A stretch of DNA of 33,737 nucleotides from positions 1-33,737 of the forward strand of contig JAQUKG010000006.1 of the NCBI GenBank assembly GCA_028719245.1, written 5' to 3'. The notes beneath the pieces are model-generated. The model searched no databases. It was given only the letters and a program-made list of their open reading frames with translations, and had not been told where the DNA came from. A program made the position numbers and the translations under genes. This DNA is from Candidatus Altimarinota bacterium. Its GTDB lineage: Bacteria > Patescibacteriota > Gracilibacteria > BD1-5 > UBA6164. Of the stretch, positions 32,631-33,737 are shown one piece after another; the stretch's first letter is position 1; each line of letters starts with the position of its first letter.

Positions 32631-33737
32631 TTATTTTATTACATTATATAAATTCTGAATTTCTTGATCTGAAAGTGCACGGTTGTAAATACGAACTTCG
32701 TCAATAGCTCAAGAAAAATAATCCCAATATCATCATCATATTTGTGTAGTATTATTTCAAGCAATATAACTTCAGGTTGCAGAAGAAACAATTACATTAT
32801 TTAAATACATATATGCTATTTGACTATTATATTTTATGACTAAATTATTCCATTTTTTCAATTGTAAGCCTCAAAGTAAATATAATACTAAATTTCCTCA
32901 TTCTTGAGTATCCCAAAATATAGGATATCAAGTACCTTCATTAATCCCAAATCTATATCAACTAGAAAGATATCAACCCTTTAATGACATTATTTCTTGT
33001 TTCCATCAATTTTTTGAGGTAAATGTATCTGGATTTAGCCATATTGAGATTGTAAAATTACCATTAGTTGTAAAATTTAAATTAGGCCCAGTAATTGTAA
33101 TATTATCGCTAATTCCATTAAATATTCTTGCATTTCATATTATGCCAGAAGATATAATGGTTCAATTTACAATTCAATCATTATGATATCAACTTAAATC
33201 TTTTAGTTTTCCATCGCTAGTTCTTGTTTCCATATCCCAATATCATACAAGTGAATTATCTAAATTTGATAGTTCTTTATTATTTACACTCATAGCTGTT
33301 AATACTTGATTTCAGCTTCAGGTTAATATTCAACTTGATGAGTTTGAAAATACTGTTTTATATGTAGTTCAACTATTTGTTGTTAGTAAATCTATATTTG
33401 TTCAACTTTCTTGAATTGGATTATTATTTGTATCAAGTATTACTCATAAACTATTTCATAATACACTTGGTACTCTTAGTGTATTATCAGTAGCATATAC
33501 TTCTTGGATTATTAGATTATATGATAATGGATTTCATTCTAGTAGTGTTAATAATTCATACTTTGTATTATTTAAATTTGTTAGATATGTGTATCTAGTT
33601 TTATCTAATGGATCTAGTGGTATTTGATTCATATTTATTATTCTTGTAGCATTATCTCAAAAATATCATTGAGTTGCTATAATACTACAGCTTGCTACGC
33701 TCTTTATTCAGCTTTCTGTTTGTGGGTATAATCATGT
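32631..33737 (-). CDS. LamG-domain surface protein, pilin-like upstream part; 5' end outside window
   Basis: The last 368 residues of a protein that continues beyond the right edge. The visible N-terminal portion (QIPLDPLDKTRYTYLTNL, KYELLTLLEGN) resembles the C-terminal region of type IV pilin-like or pseudopilin proteins of candidate phyla bacteria. It is followed by Ser/Thr/Asn-rich repeats. A concanavalin A-like/LamG domain then runs from LVGYWDMETRTSDGKLKDLSG to the terminal AIDEVRIYNRALSDQEIQNLY, which is the classic ending of this fold. It is likely an extracellular carbohydrate- or surface-binding adhesin displayed on a pilus. The signal or prepilin segment cannot be checked. Stop TAA, 22 nt before the CIRCE-like hairpin. 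Confidence 0.85.

Overview
The window comes from a very AT-rich bacterial genome that reads UGA as glycine (genetic code 25). That code is known from the candidate phyla Absconditabacteria (SR1) and Gracilibacteria (BD1-5). The evidence is direct. In EF-Tu, UvrA, RuvB, ClpB, LeuS, peptide deformylase and others, invariant glycines (the Walker A loop, the G of CPGHADY in EF-Tu, both LSGGESQR signatures of UvrA) are written TGA. No gene here needs TGA as a stop: all genes end in TAA or TAG. Standard-code gene calling shreds almost every gene, so all coding calls below were made by reading TGA as Gly. Start codons lack a recognisable Shine-Dalgarno sequence.

Layout. 1-330: three tRNAs (partial Glu, initiator fMet, and one with a CAT anticodon). 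459-3284 (+): uvrA. 3328-6459 (-): leuS, interrupted by one in-frame TAA. 6568-6960 (-): a type IV secretion pilin-like protein with its own sigma70-type promoter. 7098-9996 (+): a tight operon of an O-methyltransferase, ruvB, a GNAT-like protein and a FemAB-family aminoacyltransferase. 10010-23915 (-): a 14 kb run of seven codirectional genes. Six encode unrecognised, partly giant proteins (104, 658, 753, 1471, 99 and 1035 aa) and one is mtaB, which carries an in-frame palindromic repeat insertion. 24031-24921 (+): ftsX.

25044-28236 (+): a translation block of tRNA-Asp, tRNA-Ala, two small basic ORFs, tuf, rpsJ, rpmB, tRNA-Leu, rpsP and khpA. 28297-28749 (+): a second pilin-like membrane protein. 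It converges on def (-) through a 36-bp perfect inverted repeat. Then on the minus strand come a SAM methyltransferase flanked by 28-bp direct repeats, clpB with a CIRCE-like operator, and the 3' part of a LamG-domain surface protein running off the right edge.

The most novel part is the 10-24 kb gene run. The 1471-aa protein has two hydrophobic segments, a region resembling a family 2 glycosyltransferase, and a C-terminal HELGH zincin-like domain with a plausible downstream Glu ligand. The 1035-aa protein has hydrophobic segments and MORN-like repeats. With two pilin-like proteins and a LamG surface protein nearby, the window is compatible with an envelope or host-contact lifestyle, but the function of the large cluster is not established from sequence.
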